Assembly (NCBI GenBank): GCA_950106755.1
Contig: OX467083.1
Span: forward strand, 40,624,555 to 40,688,554
Direction: 5' to 3'
Origin: Climacium dendroides
Taxonomy: Eukaryota > Streptophyta > Bryopsida > Hypnales > Climaciaceae
Length of the DNA: 64,000 nt
Shown here: one piece after another, positions 61,251-64,000 of the stretch
How the letters are laid out: every line of letters begins with the position of its first letter
How positions within the stretch are numbered: the stretch's first letter is position 1
Notes under the pieces: model-generated
Seen by the model: the letters and a program-made list of their open reading frames with translations, nothing else
Told to the model about the DNA's origin: nothing
Database searches by the model: none
Program-made: the position numbers and the translations under genes

Positions 61251-64000
61251 ATCAGAGCAGACAGGCAACGGCGTCTCAACGAATCCACGAACCGCCACCA
61301 TCACCACTCTTTCTCAAAATTGACAGGTATTACGTTACGTTACATGGTTTCTCTCCCTCGATCAGCATTTCAAAAAGAACACCATAACTCAGTGGAAGCA
61401 ATAGCCAAATTAAATAAAACCTTGAGTGCGAGCTGAGAACTGAAGCAAATGGTTTTACTCACACATCTTAACTGCAAGTGAATTCCATTTTGGAGTCTTG
61501 ATCTCCTTAAGTCTATGTGGAGTAATTGATACCGCTTTAAGACTCTTCAAGGATCCGAATCAACAATGCGATGCATAGTAGAGCTTGCGCTGATCTGGAA
61601 TCTGTGCTCTCACTGCTCGGTGAGCTGTAGTCACAGCAGAACCATAATCTCAATTGAAAACATTTCTTGCTGTGAAGGGCTGGCAATGCAAGGAGCAGGA
61701 ATAAAGTGAAAGTCCAACACTCCTGATGAGATACAACATAACATTATTAACCCAAGTCGATGAGGTGTCGTTGGTGACTGACAGTGAGGATATCTGAGAC
61801 AGGAGTAGCTTGTTGGTCTCTATTTCCCTTAAGTGTAAGAATCTGACAGGACTCTAGCCATTTACTGTAAGGAACGTGTCTTGACTTGCTTTATAATGTT
61901 ACGGAAAGCGCGGATCGGACAGTTGAACTTTCCAAAACGAAGAGGCGGAGCCTACTGCTTAGCTTCCTCAAAAGCTCAGTCAATAGCAAGGACCATAGGT
62001 GCAAGTATTGTCGACTAGACACGAGAACGCCTGAAGACTCGGTGAAGAAATAAGACACAAAGCCAGCTAGAATGGGGCTGCTGCATTTGTATGGCGAATC
62101 GGACGATCCTCGATGTGGTTTGACGAGAAAATCCTCCAAATGGAATTGGAACCTTGTCAAAGCCGACCTTGGTCGCGTAATAACTTCAATTATCCTTCTC
62201 ACCTGGCGTCCTAAATTACTAGGTCTACTTTGAAAGCATCATCTGTGTTCTCTGTGGTCATGTCTATATCTGATGTGGAGAAAATTTGGGGTGGGGTGAG
62301 CACTTCAGTCAAGGAGACCAACGCATAGAATCCGTGATCCCTTGTTCATCTACGGGAGACCCAATGAACGAGGGGCTCTTGGCGTCAAAGAAGGTGAAAC
62401 CTGGTCTCAACTGTCTCCCGCATTTGAATCTTGTTCCATTTAACCTAATTAAAAAGTTTCTTGCATTTGTGAAGTGACTTTCTCCTGCAAGTGTTGTGTT
62501 CCCAGCTACTCGTGTTCAGAATATTGATACAAACAAGTACATCGCCATAGTCGTTAAAATGGCAAATTTAAAGAACTTGGCACTTTTCCAAACGCCAATC
62601 TGGAGCAATTTTCTGCCAGTCCCAGTTTTTAGAGCATTGTGCTCTTGATAACAGCACTCTGAAATACGTCATTTTATCAAATATGTCCCTGCGTTCTCTT
62701 CTATCTGGTTTTGTATACACGTTTTGATTTTGGTAATAGAAATAGGGTTTTCAGTAAAGATATACTTTTAGCTCATTTGAAAGCATGTTCACGTGAGGAA
62801 TGGGACAGTCATAGTGCACCTCGAGACAGTCCCAGCGCCGCAGGGGGAACGCTACGGCCCTGATTTCAAGAAAATGAACAAGGCGGCTGCAATCCAGTAC
62901 GTAATTGGCCATTAACTTTGCACCATTTACTTTCTGTTGATCCAGCATAGTTCATGATGAGTTATTGAATCAATCTCAATGTCACTCCTGTTTTTTGTGA
63001 ATCTGCAGCCATTACTGTAGGTCGAATGAGCAACGGGCAGCTCGGGAGCGATTCTACTTCCACATCCAACCAAAACACACCCTTGTACCATTAGTCACCC
63101 CCACACCTTTTGCATTCGCTCTAAAACTTTCACATCAATCACAGCACAATTGATGGAGTCTCGTGTTTATATTTCATTTATATTAGAGCAAGAACTGATA
63201 ATTATCAAGACTTCAAGTTAAATGTGTGTTGAGAGTGGTGTGCAGAATACCAAATGGAGACTCCCCTCCGACAAGAACCCACACCATAGATATGGACTTG
63301 CACATCCCGGGTATACAACACTCTGCTACTGTATATCAAGTTAAAATAAACGGTCATGTAAGCCTAATTTTGTGCGCCGAAATTGTAACGTTTGACCGAG
63401 TGCATAGAGCTCTTAAAACATAAGATCTGAGGTTCAAGATGAGCATCTAGAGAGGTGCCAAATCTCTTGGCATTTTCTATGACGATTTGCCGTTTCTATG
63501 ACGATCAATGCCATAGGAATATCTCAAAGGCAGTGACAAATTACCCTGGAGGACTCAGACTATTTGGTCTGAAAATGACCAGCTACGATTTCATGGCCAA
63601 TTTGATTGATTATCTTGGTTTAAATATATTTCAAAGTGAATCAAATTCATCAAGATAAGTGAGGAACACAGTTTGCGTCGATCAAAACCTAAGAGAAAAT
63701 TCAATAAAAATAAAATCCCAGTCTTTGACCTACTCGAAAATTGCCAAACAAAATGACCGATTTGAGGCTCTTGATGCTCTCAAGAGAAAACCCTAAAGCA
63801 AAGCACCCCGAAGGCCGAAGGCCAAATTAAGTCTCACATTTTGAATTCGTCCCTTCCCCAGCTCTTGAATAGGATCGATTCACAGGAGAAAAGCCAGTAT
63901 GGAAATTGGACCACTGTCCTGTATATGAAAATTCAATAAATGTCCTTTTTGTGTCCCAATTCCACTCCTACTGTATCCACCACTGGCCATTGACTACGGA
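61250..64000. other. less AT-rich region, no gene identified
   Basis: Base composition becomes more balanced from about 61.25 kb. Short frames (61891-62202 minus, 62286-62477 plus, 63226-63423 plus, 63455-63658 plus) show no domain and no convincing splice pairing. It may be the flank or UTR of a gene outside the window, or decayed transposon DNA. Confidence 0.3.

Overview
The window looks like nuclear DNA of a land plant. It has GT-AG introns, telomere-like TTTAGGG/CCCTAAA words, a TPR protein of plant type, and plant-style MULE transposons, including one that carries a ULP1-like protease gene. No ribosome-binding sites, operons, tRNAs or rRNAs are visible. The AT-rich spacers and transposon types would suit a seed-free plant (moss, liverwort, lycophyte or fern), but that lineage guess is weak. 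Only one ordinary cellular gene is clear: a 209-aa TPR protein at 7651-8280 on the minus strand. Almost everything else is transposable-element DNA in various stages of decay.

Layout. 1-7.4 kb is AT-rich spacer with short tandem repeats, a fold-back region and a small TIR element (5.49-6.49 kb). 7.4-9.3 kb is the TPR gene and its flanks. About 9.3-25.5 kb is one large MULE: a SWIM-type DDE transposase on the plus strand (10178-14200) and a ULP1-like C48 protease gene on the minus strand (21072-15618), converging tail to tail. The word GAAACACT is scattered over the whole element, and a 300-bp tandem array lies at its right side. 28.1-37.2 kb (minus strand) is a second, different element: a SWIM-domain transposase followed by a gene joining a ParB-like domain to a beta-class amino-methyltransferase-like domain. 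37.2-41 kb is spacer with 37-bp repeats. 41.1-46.7 kb (plus) is a second copy of the ParB-methyltransferase gene, one exon of which is split by a 1080-bp palindromic fold-back element. 47.8-50.3 kb holds a small unknown gene and a BED-finger remnant. 50.9-54.1 kb is an unrelated element full of CCGGT/ACCGG words with two minus-strand ORFs. 54.4-58.1 kb (plus) is a second copy of the second transposase, followed by what looks like the 5' flank of another ParB-type gene (59.2-59.5 kb). 59.5-64 kb has nothing recognisable.

How it fits together. In the second family the transposase and the ParB-methyltransferase gene seem to travel together (transposase upstream, same strand, about 0.7 kb apart in the 28-37 kb copy). 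I know of no published description of this combination; it is the main novelty candidate. The methyltransferase parts keep the beta-class motif order (motif IV before motif I), but motif IV reads D-V-P-E in both copies, so it may be a DNA-reading or regulatory protein, not an active enzyme. Nearly all transposon genes here are broken by in-frame TAG, TGA or TAA codons, with few frameshifts. This fits C-to-T decay of methylated cytosines.
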